Below are positions 54,492 to 61,993 of a stretch of 64,000 bases of DNA, in pieces. Source of the DNA: Arsukibacterium sp. MJ3. GTDB lineage: Bacteria; Pseudomonadota; Gammaproteobacteria; Enterobacterales; Alteromonadaceae. Positions within the stretch are counted from its first letter, which is position 1. Each line of letters opens with the position of its first letter. The position numbers and the translations under genes are program-made. The notes under the pieces are model-generated. The model was not told the origin of the DNA, made no database searches, and was given only the letters and a program-made list of their open reading frames with translations. The DNA is taken from NCBI RefSeq assembly GCF_000987765.1, contig NZ_LAHP01000007.1:62001-126000 (forward strand), written 5' to 3'.

Positions 54492-55544
54492 TTACGTTAA
54501 TACTTCAGCAATCTTATCAAGTTCTGCTGTGCTTAAACCTTGATGACAAGGTAACTGGATCAGTAGCTGCCTTAAACTCTCACCAGACGGTATTTCTGTT
54601 TCAGCTAATTCTTCCCAGCGCAGTACCTGAACTGCTTGCTCTCGCAGTTTGGCGAACCACTTAATATCATACAGTAAAAAAGGTACTACATAAGGCACAT
54701 CGTCTTTACCCAACGAAGGGTAGACTAACTTTCCAGCACAACTATGCTGTAGTTTATTTGCAAGATAGTTATAGTTTTCTCGACGCTTAGCATTTACTGC
54801 CTCGTAGTTACTGTGCAACATTAACCAGCGGCTAACGCGCAAACAGTCTGCTGTTTGCATATGCCCTCGAAAATACCGCAGGTCGTCCATAGCCAAAGCC
54901 GAACACTTAATTGACCTGCTGCCAGATATAAAGGCTTTTAGTTCGGTAGCAATGTCAGGCAACTGGTTAACAGCTTTAAAACCAGGCAGATATAATAATC
55001 CACCATCAACAGAGCCTAATGTTTTGGCAATACTACTAACACTGGCACTAACTGCTATTGGTTTATTAACACAGGTTTGCCAAAACTGTGTCAGGCTGTG
55101 TGCGTTGTCTTCTATAACGGCTTTTCCAGCTAAAGAAGCAACTTGCAGAAGCGCATCTGCATTTTGTGAAAAGCCAAAATAACGCACTACCACTACATGA
55201 CTAACTTGCGGTGTGAGTAAATTGCTAAAAAGAGTTATATCTGAACTGAGATCAGCGGATTGCGGATAAAACACCAAATTATAACCGGCATAAATAAATG
55301 GCTCTACCAAAGCTGGACAATGGTAAGCAGGCAATAACACGGTATTTTGTTGATTTGTATTTTTTAAGTATAGCGCTGCTGCTGCCAAGGCATAACGAGC
55401 TCGACTAAAACTACTTATATTGTTTAAGGGTAATGCATTCTGCCTAAAACTAGTTCCGCTTAACGTAAATACAGGCTGTACTTTTATCTGTGCAGATGGA
55501 AAGTTTTTTGCATCCATTAACGGTTTAGAAAATTTTACCGACAT
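54492..55544 (-). CDS. DegT/DnrJ-like PLP-dependent aminotransferase homologue
   Basis: A 350-residue fold-type I PLP protein. LLPAYHCPALVEPFIYAGYN is the cofactor-phosphate region, VIEDNAHSLTQF carries the Asp that holds the pyridine, and SSIAKTLGSVDGGLL carries the probable Schiff-base Lys. It resembles DegT sugar aminotransferases but is shorter in the C-terminal half, so the substrate may not be a nucleotide sugar. Convergent with the CelD-like gene. Confidence 0.78.
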   Translation of the reverse strand: MSVKFSKPLMDAKNFPSAQIKVQPVFTLSGTSFRQNALPLNNISSFSRARYALAAAALYLKNTNQQNTVLLPAYHCPALVEPFIYAGYNLVFYPQSADLSSDITLFSNLLTPQVSHVVVVRYFGFSQNADALLQVASLAGKAVIEDNAHSLTQFWQTCVNKPIAVSASVSSIAKTLGSVDGGLLYLPGFKAVNQLPDIATELKAFISGSRSIKCSALAMDDLRYFRGHMQTADCLRVSRWLMLHSNYEAVNAKRRENYNYLANKLQHSCAGKLVYPSLGKDDVPYVVPFLLYDIKWFAKLREQAVQVLRWEELAETEIPSGESLRQLLIQLPCHQGLSTAELDKIAEVLT

Positions 55545-55639
55545 TCACTCAATCCCTGAATTTAAAGCTACTTAATGCTAACGCAGTACAACATAACAAA
55601 CAACAACACAAAAAATTGTGCATATATTAGGATCCAACC

Positions 55640-55668
55640 TTGGTCGTAATCTTTGTAGCAGTTATGAT
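55640..55668 (+). promoter_or_regulatory. Sigma-70 promoter candidate for the hydrolase pair
   Basis: TTGGTC (55640-55645) and TATGAT (55663-55668) are 17 nt apart; the -10 has one mismatch. A start near 55675 leaves a leader with AAGG before the ATG at 55691. Confidence 0.5.
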
Positions 55669-55690
55669 GTAGCTCATTAAGGTTTAACCC

Positions 55691-56548
55691 ATGGAAGGTA
55701 CAGTGCAACAACACTTTTTAAGCACCGGCTTTATTCAGCTACAAAAGCGACACTTGTTTTTGCGCGCTGAACACTGTAACAACCCCAAGCGCCAAGCCAT
55801 CATAGTACTACCGCCGTTTGCTGAAGAGATGAACAAAAGCCGCCACCTAATCAGTGCACTGATGCGCCAACTGTCTGATGCCGGTTCTAGTAGCTTTATG
55901 CTGGATAACTATGGTACCGGCGACAGTGAAGGTGATTTAGACCAGGCCACAATTAGCCTGTGGCGCGATGATTTATACCATCTTATACAGCTTTTAAAGC
56001 AGCAGGGTTACCGAAGTATTAGCTTTATTGCTGTGCGTTTTGGCACCCTGCAGTTATTTGATCTGTTAAATACTCATTTACTACCCTTACCGTTGCAACA
56101 CATAATATTATGGCAACCGGTATTTGATGTTGCTAAATTTTGGCAACAATTTTTACGAATTAAAGTGGCCGAAGCAATGGCTAGTGGCAGCAAGATAAGC
56201 CAAAAAGAACTTGAGCAGCAACTACAGCAGGGTGACACTATTGAAATTGCTGGTTACCCGATAAGCCCAGCCTTTTATCAAAGCCTGCTTGGTATAAATA
56301 GTGTTTTACCGGCGCAATTACAACATAGCAACCTAAGTTGGTTTGAGACCTCGCAACTGGACACTATTGCCTTACCGGTGCAAAAAATGCTAAGCCAGCT
56401 ACAACAGCACCAATTACTGGAAAACAGTAAAGTAAACTTTGTGCAGCTAAAAGCAGAACCCTACTGGCAAACGGCTGAATTGGCAACGGCAGACCAGCTT
56501 ATTGCGTTAACCGTGCAGCAATTAACCCAAGGCCACATGCATGACTGA
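55691..56548 (+). CDS. Exosortase A system-associated hydrolase 2 (TIGR03101 type)
   Basis: A 285-residue alpha/beta hydrolase-fold protein: IVLPPFAEEMNKSRHL at the oxyanion region, DNYGTGDSEGD, and the nucleophile-elbow position reads AVRFGTL, where R116 stands in place of the usual Ser. Family members in XrtA loci share this feature, so normal serine-hydrolase chemistry is unlikely. It overlaps hydrolase 1 by 8 nt; the pair probably act together. Confidence 0.88.
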   Translation: MEGTVQQHFLSTGFIQLQKRHLFLRAEHCNNPKRQAIIVLPPFAEEMNKSRHLISALMRQLSDAGSSSFMLDNYGTGDSEGDLDQATISLWRDDLYHLIQLLKQQGYRSISFIAVRFGTLQLFDLLNTHLLPLPLQHIILWQPVFDVAKFWQQFLRIKVAEAMASGSKISQKELEQQLQQGDTIEIAGYPISPAFYQSLLGINSVLPAQLQHSNLSWFETSQLDTIALPVQKMLSQLQQHQLLENSKVNFVQLKAEPYWQTAELATADQLIALTVQQLTQGHMHD

Positions 56549-57416
56549 ACACTATATTAGCCTGCAAGCCGCTGATGCGCAGCTAAGCGCTATATTACAT
56601 CAGGCGTCGGCCAAAACCGGCGTGCTGCTAATTGTTGGCGGGCCACAATATCGGGTGGGTAGCCATCGGCAATTTGTTAAGGTAAGCCGTGCTTTGGCAG
56701 CTAGCGACATACCCACTATGCGCTTAGATAGTACCGGCATGGGCGACAGCAGCGGTAATAAAGCAGAATTTTATCTACAAAATAATGATATCTCGCTGGC
56801 AATTGATGGCTTTTTTCAGCACTGCCCGCAGTTAACCCAAGTAGTATTATGGGGGCTATGTGATGCCGCCAGTGCGGCGCTACTGTATTGTTATAAGCAA
56901 GACGACAACCGGGTGGCAGGATTAGTATTATTAAACCCGTGGGTTCGGCAACAGCAAAGCCATGCGCAGGTAATGTTGAAGCATTATTATTGGCAACGCC
57001 TTGGCACTAAAGCGTTCTGGCAAAAGCTGTTAGGTGGTGGCCTTAACCCCTGGCAGAGCCTGAAAGAACTGGTTAACACCTACCAGCAAAGTAGACAAAA
57101 TAAACCGCAGCCAAACAACACTGAAGCCGCTGAGCAACGACCGCAGACAACCGCTGATAACTATGTACAACATATGTTGGAAGGTTGGCAAAATTTCAGC
57201 GGCAAAAGCTTGGTGATTACTAGTGGTAATGATCACACTGCCCAGGAGTTTTTAACCCTATGCCAGAACGCAGACTGGCAGCAGCAACTTAGCGCCAGTA
57301 AGCATGTCAATTTGGCAGCAGCAAATCATACCTTTTCTAGCGCAAACTGGCGACAGCAAGTAGAAAACGCCAGCCTGCAGTTCATAAAAGCACTGATCAA
57401 TGTTAACACCCGCTAA
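56541..57416 (+). CDS. Exosortase A system-associated hydrolase 1 (TIGR03100 type)
   Basis: A 291-residue alpha/beta hydrolase: IVGGPQYRVGSHRQF, DSTGMGDSSG, and an elbow WGLCDAASAAL with Cys107 at the nucleophile position. GNDHTAQEF and the final NHTFSSANWR supply Asp- and His-type residues, so a Cys-based hydrolase or acyltransferase is plausible. It ends 18 nt from the convergent decarboxylase gene. Partner of hydrolase 2. Confidence 0.9.
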   Translation: MTEHYISLQAADAQLSAILHQASAKTGVLLIVGGPQYRVGSHRQFVKVSRALAASDIPTMRLDSTGMGDSSGNKAEFYLQNNDISLAIDGFFQHCPQLTQVVLWGLCDAASAALLYCYKQDDNRVAGLVLLNPWVRQQQSHAQVMLKHYYWQRLGTKAFWQKLLGGGLNPWQSLKELVNTYQQSRQNKPQPNNTEAAEQRPQTTADNYVQHMLEGWQNFSGKSLVITSGNDHTAQEFLTLCQNADWQQQLSASKHVNLAAANHTFSSANWRQQVENASLQFIKALINVNTR

Positions 57417-57434
57417 AACCACAGCAAACTCTGT

Positions 57435-58673
57435 TTACAATAAAATCTCGGCCACATTGGGGTGCCCCAGAAAGTCTTGCGGGCTGGCTGTGGGGCCGTA
57501 AGCGCCTGACTGATATACCACCACCCAGTCGCCAACATCTGCTGTTGGTAGTGTCATGCGATCGGCTAAAATATCTAGCGGAGTGCATAACGGGCCAACG
57601 ATGGTAACCAGTTCTGTTGCTTCCTGACTAATGCGGTTAGCAATAGTTACCGGGTAGTTTTTGCGAATAACCTGGCCAAAATTACCTGAATTGGCCAGAT
57701 GGTGGTGTAAGCCACCATTGCATACTAAGTAGGTTGTGCCGCGCGATTGCTTTTTATCGACCACCTGGCAAGCGTATAAGCCCGCTTCAGCCACCAGATA
57801 ACGACCCAGTTCAATAACCAGCTCAATATTGGCCAGCTCGTTGTGGTATTGGGCTAATAACCCCTGCAAAGACTCGCCTACCGGCGCTAAGTTAAGCCGC
57901 CGCTCACCGGCAAAATACGGAATACCAAAGCCGCCGCCTAAATTGATCATTTCAGGCCGGTACGGGCAAGCTGCTACCAGCTTAGCCGCTAAGGCAAACG
58001 TATGCTGGTGCGCTTCAATTAACGACTCTGGCTTTAAGTTTTGTGAGCCACAATAAATATGAAAGCCGCGTAATTTAACCGGCATATCAGCAATGTTAGC
58101 CAGCGTTTGCAATACCAGCTCTTCGTCAATACCAAAGGGCTTGGCGCCGCCGGCCATTTTCATACCAGAAGATTTAAGCTCAAACCCCGGGTTTACCCGC
58201 AGCGCTACTTGTGGTGTCTTGCTGGTTTGGCTACCAAGCTGACAAACACGCTGTAATTCGCCCAATGATTCAACATTTAAGGTAACGCCGGTAATAATGG
58301 CCGACAGTAACTCAGCGTCGCCCTTGCCCGGGCCGGCAAAGCTAATGTCGGCAACTGGCATACCGCTTTGCAGCGCCAGTAACATTTCTTTTTGTGAGGC
58401 GACATCGAAGCCGTCAACCAATGGCTTTAAATGTTGCACTACCGGCCAGTAAGGATTTGCCTTTACTGCGTAGTGTAGTTTTATTCGCGCCGGAATATGC
58501 TGCCTAAAATTAGCTACCTGCCGATCAATAATAGCGCGCTCGTAAACATAAAACGCGGGCCGGGCTAACAGCTGGCTAATTTCGGTCATGTTAAGCCCGG
58601 CTGCCACCAGTTGGCCCTGCGCCGTTTTAAACTGGCTCATTTGTTCATGCTGCGGCGCACTGTTACTGCTCAT
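57435..58673 (-). CDS. PLP-dependent decarboxylase, exosortase A system-associated (TIGR03099 type)
   Basis: A 412-residue alanine-racemase-fold decarboxylase of the LysA/Orn-DC group. The PLP lysine is K71 (HYAVKANPY), followed by GFDVASQKE, the GGGFGIPYF glycine loop for the cofactor phosphate and YQSGAYGPTASP near the C terminus. It probably decarboxylates an amino acid, perhaps after it is attached to the carrier protein. It overlaps the ligase gene by 4 nt. Confidence 0.92.
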   Translation of the reverse strand: MSSNSAPQHEQMSQFKTAQGQLVAAGLNMTEISQLLARPAFYVYERAIIDRQVANFRQHIPARIKLHYAVKANPYWPVVQHLKPLVDGFDVASQKEMLLALQSGMPVADISFAGPGKGDAELLSAIITGVTLNVESLGELQRVCQLGSQTSKTPQVALRVNPGFELKSSGMKMAGGAKPFGIDEELVLQTLANIADMPVKLRGFHIYCGSQNLKPESLIEAHQHTFALAAKLVAACPYRPEMINLGGGFGIPYFAGERRLNLAPVGESLQGLLAQYHNELANIELVIELGRYLVAEAGLYACQVVDKKQSRGTTYLVCNGGLHHHLANSGNFGQVIRKNYPVTIANRISQEATELVTIVGPLCTPLDILADRMTLPTADVGDWVVVYQSGAYGPTASPQDFLGHPNVAEILL

Positions 58674-60271
58674 GTTGACGCTCCTGTCAAAAAGTAATCT
58701 TCATATTGGCTGGCCAGGGTTTTACGGTCAATTTTGCCGTTAGCGTTTTTAGGTAAACTGTCTAACACTAAAATAGTTCGTGGCTGCATAAAATTAGGTA
58801 AGCTGCGTTTTAGCTGGGTTTGCCAGCTGGCGATATCTGGATCTGACCCCGTAGTAGCCACCACTACAAGTATGGCCTGATCGACGCCATCGTATATGCC
58901 CATGGCGGCCACATCAACTAAGGCTGGATCTAACCGGTATATGGCTTCTTCTACTTCGGTAGGGCTTACCCGATAGCCTGAAGTTTTTATCATTTCATCG
59001 CGCCGGCCAATAAAATATAAATAACCTTCGGCATCAGCTTTTACGGTATCACCCGACCATACGGCCGGGCTGGTTAGTTGAATACCCGCTGGGGTCATCG
59101 GGTCAAACTTAAAACGCTCGGCGGTTTTTTCCGGGGCATTCCAGTAACCTAAACTAACCAATGGCCCGCGATGCACTAACTCGCCTGGCTCATTCGGGCC
59201 ACATAAACTGCCGTCTTCGCGCACTACCAAAATTTCGGCATTGAGAATGGCTTTACCCATTGAGCCAGGTTTACGAGCTAAATCGGCCGGTGGCAGATAA
59301 GTAGAACGAAAGGCTTCGGTTAAGCCGTACATTAAATAAGGCTCGGCCTGGCTAAAAATAGCCTGTAACTGGCTAAGCAGTGTTTGTGGCATGGCGCCAC
59401 CAGAGTTGGTTAAATAGCGCACGCTAGCGGCACTGCCTGCTGGCCATTTAGCTTTTGCCAGCTGGGCCCAAAGTGGCGGCACTGCGGCAATGCCGGTTAC
59501 CTGGTGTTTGGTAACCGCGCGCACCACGTCTTGCACTAAAAAAAAGTCTAGTAGCACCACACTGGCGCCACTTAAAAAAGCGGTGGTAAGCTGGCTTAGG
59601 CCGTAATCGAAACTAAGTGGTAACAGCGCCAAAATAACGTCGTCGCTACTATTATTAAGATAACTGGCAACACTGCTGGCGCCTACCAACATATTGCGCT
59701 GGGATAAAACCACGCCCTTTGGCTTGCCAGTACTGCCCGACGTATACAAAATGGCGGCCATGTCGCTGTCGGTTACCGCGCCGGTTAGCCCACAGACAAA
59801 ATCATGCTCAGGTTGGTTGGCAGCGGGCAATAACGGTTTAACAGCCAGATGAGCAGCTACCTGCTCTGAATTTTCGTCATCAGTTAATAAAACGGTGTGT
59901 AAATCTGGGCACTGTGCTAATACCTCGGTTAGGGTAGCCAGCCGGTCTTTACTGGTAACTAACACCCGCACATTACAATCTTGCAAAATATGCTGCACTT
60001 GCACTGGCTTAAGCGCCGGATTAACGGGCACAAACACGCCACCACAGGCACTGGTGCCCCAAATGGTGTAGATGGTTTCAAATTGTTTCGGCAAGTACAC
60101 TGCCACTCGGTCAAAGCGTTGTACACCCTGCTGGCATAAGGTAGCGGCGACATTGTTAACCTGCTGCAACAACTCAGTGTAGCTTAAGCTGTCGGCTTTA
60201 AAGTGCAGTGCCGTATGCTGTGGATAGGCTTGCTGGGCTTGTATAAGCAGTTGATATAAATTTTTGGCCAT
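58670..60271 (-). CDS. AMP-forming acyl-CoA ligase, exosortase A system-associated (TIGR03098 type)
   Basis: A 533-residue ANL enzyme: A3 motif ILYTSGSTGKPKGVV, A5 YGLTEAF, A7 WSGDTVKADAEGYLYFIGR, hinge RRDEMIKTSGYRVSP and the catalytic Lys in NANGKIDRKTL. It activates a carboxylic or amino acid, most likely loading the nearby acyl carrier protein. ATG 60271 has AAAGGA just upstream and is preferred to the earlier ATG at 60313. Confidence 0.92.
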   Translation of the reverse strand: MAKNLYQLLIQAQQAYPQHTALHFKADSLSYTELLQQVNNVAATLCQQGVQRFDRVAVYLPKQFETIYTIWGTSACGGVFVPVNPALKPVQVQHILQDCNVRVLVTSKDRLATLTEVLAQCPDLHTVLLTDDENSEQVAAHLAVKPLLPAANQPEHDFVCGLTGAVTDSDMAAILYTSGSTGKPKGVVLSQRNMLVGASSVASYLNNSSDDVILALLPLSFDYGLSQLTTAFLSGASVVLLDFFLVQDVVRAVTKHQVTGIAAVPPLWAQLAKAKWPAGSAASVRYLTNSGGAMPQTLLSQLQAIFSQAEPYLMYGLTEAFRSTYLPPADLARKPGSMGKAILNAEILVVREDGSLCGPNEPGELVHRGPLVSLGYWNAPEKTAERFKFDPMTPAGIQLTSPAVWSGDTVKADAEGYLYFIGRRDEMIKTSGYRVSPTEVEEAIYRLDPALVDVAAMGIYDGVDQAILVVVATTGSDPDIASWQTQLKRSLPNFMQPRTILVLDSLPKNANGKIDRKTLASQYEDYFLTGAST

Positions 60272-60368
60272 CGTGTCCTTTAGACCTTTCACTTTTAATC
60301 CCTTTATGTGCAATAATAAAACAGTTTTAACAAAAAACCGATAGTAAATTGAGGTTGCGCTTAAAATT

Positions 60369-60389
60369 TAGTTTGTAAACAGCAAACTA
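60369..60389. promoter_or_regulatory. Inverted repeat in divergent ligase/ACP region
   Basis: TAGTTTG (60369-60375) and CAAACTA (60383-60389) form a perfect 7-bp inverted repeat with a 7-nt spacer in the 162-bp gap between the divergent ligase and carrier-protein genes. It could be an operator for a dimeric regulator. Confidence 0.4.
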
Positions 60390-60433
60390 GGCTTAACCTT
60401 AATTAGGATAAAGGTATAAAAAGGACGCATTAC

Positions 60434-60676
60434 ATGCCCAATCATCAATTGCTCGCCGATATTTTACGCACTGTACTACAAATAGATAAAGAATTCAGCG
60501 CCGACACCCCATTATTGGGTGCCATTGCGGAATTTGATTCTATGGCAATTATTGCCGTCATTACCGAACTGGAAGACCAGCTGGGCATCGAGTTTGATGA
60601 CGATGAAATTTCAGCAGAAATATTCGAAACCTTTGGCGGTTTAGCCAACTTTGTAGCACAAAAACAAGCGGCGTAA
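60434..60676 (+). CDS. Acyl carrier protein, exosortase A system-associated
   Basis: An 80-residue acidic four-helix carrier protein. The phosphopantetheine attachment serine is S36 in EFDSMAIIAVI, and the acidic helix after it (EDQLGIEFDDDEI) is typical. It should carry the acyl or aminoacyl group activated by the divergently encoded ligase and be the substrate of the decarboxylase and hydrolases. AAGGA precedes the ATG. Confidence 0.92.
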   Translation: MPNHQLLADILRTVLQIDKEFSADTPLLGAIAEFDSMAIIAVITELEDQLGIEFDDDEISAEIFETFGGLANFVAQKQAA

Positions 60677-60710
60677 GGCCTTTGCTATTTCATTTATTAC
60701 AGGATTTTTT

Positions 60711-61955
60711 ATGTCGCCATTTCGCCGGGTATCTGTTATTGGGTTAGGGTACATTGGGTTACCTACTGCTGCTGTTATTGCTTCGCGTGGTGTTGATGTA
60801 TTGGGTGTTGATGTATCTGAGCACGCCGTTAACACTATTAACCAAGGCAAAGTGCATATTGTAGAACCCGACTTAGACATGTTGGTGCAAGCGGCGGTAA
60901 CAACCGGCAAACTTAAAGCATCGCTTAGCCCGGAAGCAGCTGATGCTTTTATGATAGCGGTGCCTACGCCGTTTAAAGAAAATAAAAGCCCGGATTTAAG
61001 CTATATAAAAGCGGCATTAACTACCATAGCGCCGGTGCTGGTAAAAGGCAATTTGGTGGTGTTAGAGTCTACGTCGCCGGTGGGCACCACCGAGCAAATT
61101 TCAGAATGGTTGGCTGAACTGCGGCCTGATTTAAAAATGCCGCACACTGACGGCGAACACGCTGACATTTATATTGCGCATTGCCCAGAGCGGGTATTAC
61201 CGGGCCGGGTGCTGCAAGAATTGGTAAGTAATGACCGGATTATTGGTGGCATAACCCCACGCTGCGCTGAGCGGGCTATAGAATTGTATCAGCTGTTTGT
61301 CCGCGGTGAATGTTTACGCACTTCGGCCCGCACTGCTGAAATGGCTAAACTTACCGAAAATGCCTTTCGGGATGTCAACATTGCTTTTGCCAACGAGTTA
61401 TCCATTATTTGTGATACGCTGAAAATTAACGTGTGGGAATTAATTAAGCTGGCCAATCGCCACCCGCGGGTAAATATTTTAAGCCCCGGCCCTGGTGTTG
61501 GCGGCCATTGTATTGCTGTTGACCCTTGGTTTATTGTTGACTCTGCACCCGAGCAAGCGCAAATTATCCGTAAAGCACGGGAAATTAATGATAATAAACC
61601 GTTGTATGTGATTGAAAAAATTCGCCAGGCGGCAGATCAATTTAAAAAGCCGGTTATTGCCTGTTTAGGGTTAGCCTTTAAAGCAGACATTGACGATTTA
61701 CGTGAAAGCCCGGCGCTGGATATTGCCAAAAAACTGTTAACCGAGAATATTGGTAAAGTGCTATTAGTAGAGCCCAATATTAAAAAGTTACCCGCTAAAT
61801 TAGAACATTTAAATGCCGAACTGACCACGTTAAACCACGCGCTGGAGCAGGCAAATATTATAGTAGTGTTGGTTGACCATAAACAATTTAAAAGCATACA
61901 ACCAACTGAAATAGCAACCAAAGTTGTAATAGATACCAGAGGGATTTTCGGGTAA
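60711..61955 (+). CDS. wecC: UDP-N-acetyl-D-mannosamine dehydrogenase
   Basis: A 414-residue nucleotide-sugar dehydrogenase: NAD motif GLGYIGLPTAAVIASRG, AHCPERVLPG, and the catalytic region GPGVGGHCIAVDPWF with the active Cys. GLAFKADIDDLRESP is in the third domain. The HCIAVDPWF form and length identify the WecC type, which makes UDP-ManNAcA. With the AlgD-like enzyme this gives two sources of uronic acid for the polymer. Confidence 0.9.
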   Translation: MSPFRRVSVIGLGYIGLPTAAVIASRGVDVLGVDVSEHAVNTINQGKVHIVEPDLDMLVQAAVTTGKLKASLSPEAADAFMIAVPTPFKENKSPDLSYIKAALTTIAPVLVKGNLVVLESTSPVGTTEQISEWLAELRPDLKMPHTDGEHADIYIAHCPERVLPGRVLQELVSNDRIIGGITPRCAERAIELYQLFVRGECLRTSARTAEMAKLTENAFRDVNIAFANELSIICDTLKINVWELIKLANRHPRVNILSPGPGVGGHCIAVDPWFIVDSAPEQAQIIRKAREINDNKPLYVIEKIRQAADQFKKPVIACLGLAFKADIDDLRESPALDIAKKLLTENIGKVLLVEPNIKKLPAKLEHLNAELTTLNHALEQANIIVVLVDHKQFKSIQPTEIATKVVIDTRGIFG

Positions 61956-61993
61956 ACCGGTCCTGCATTATCATCACAAAGGAGTGTAGTTAG

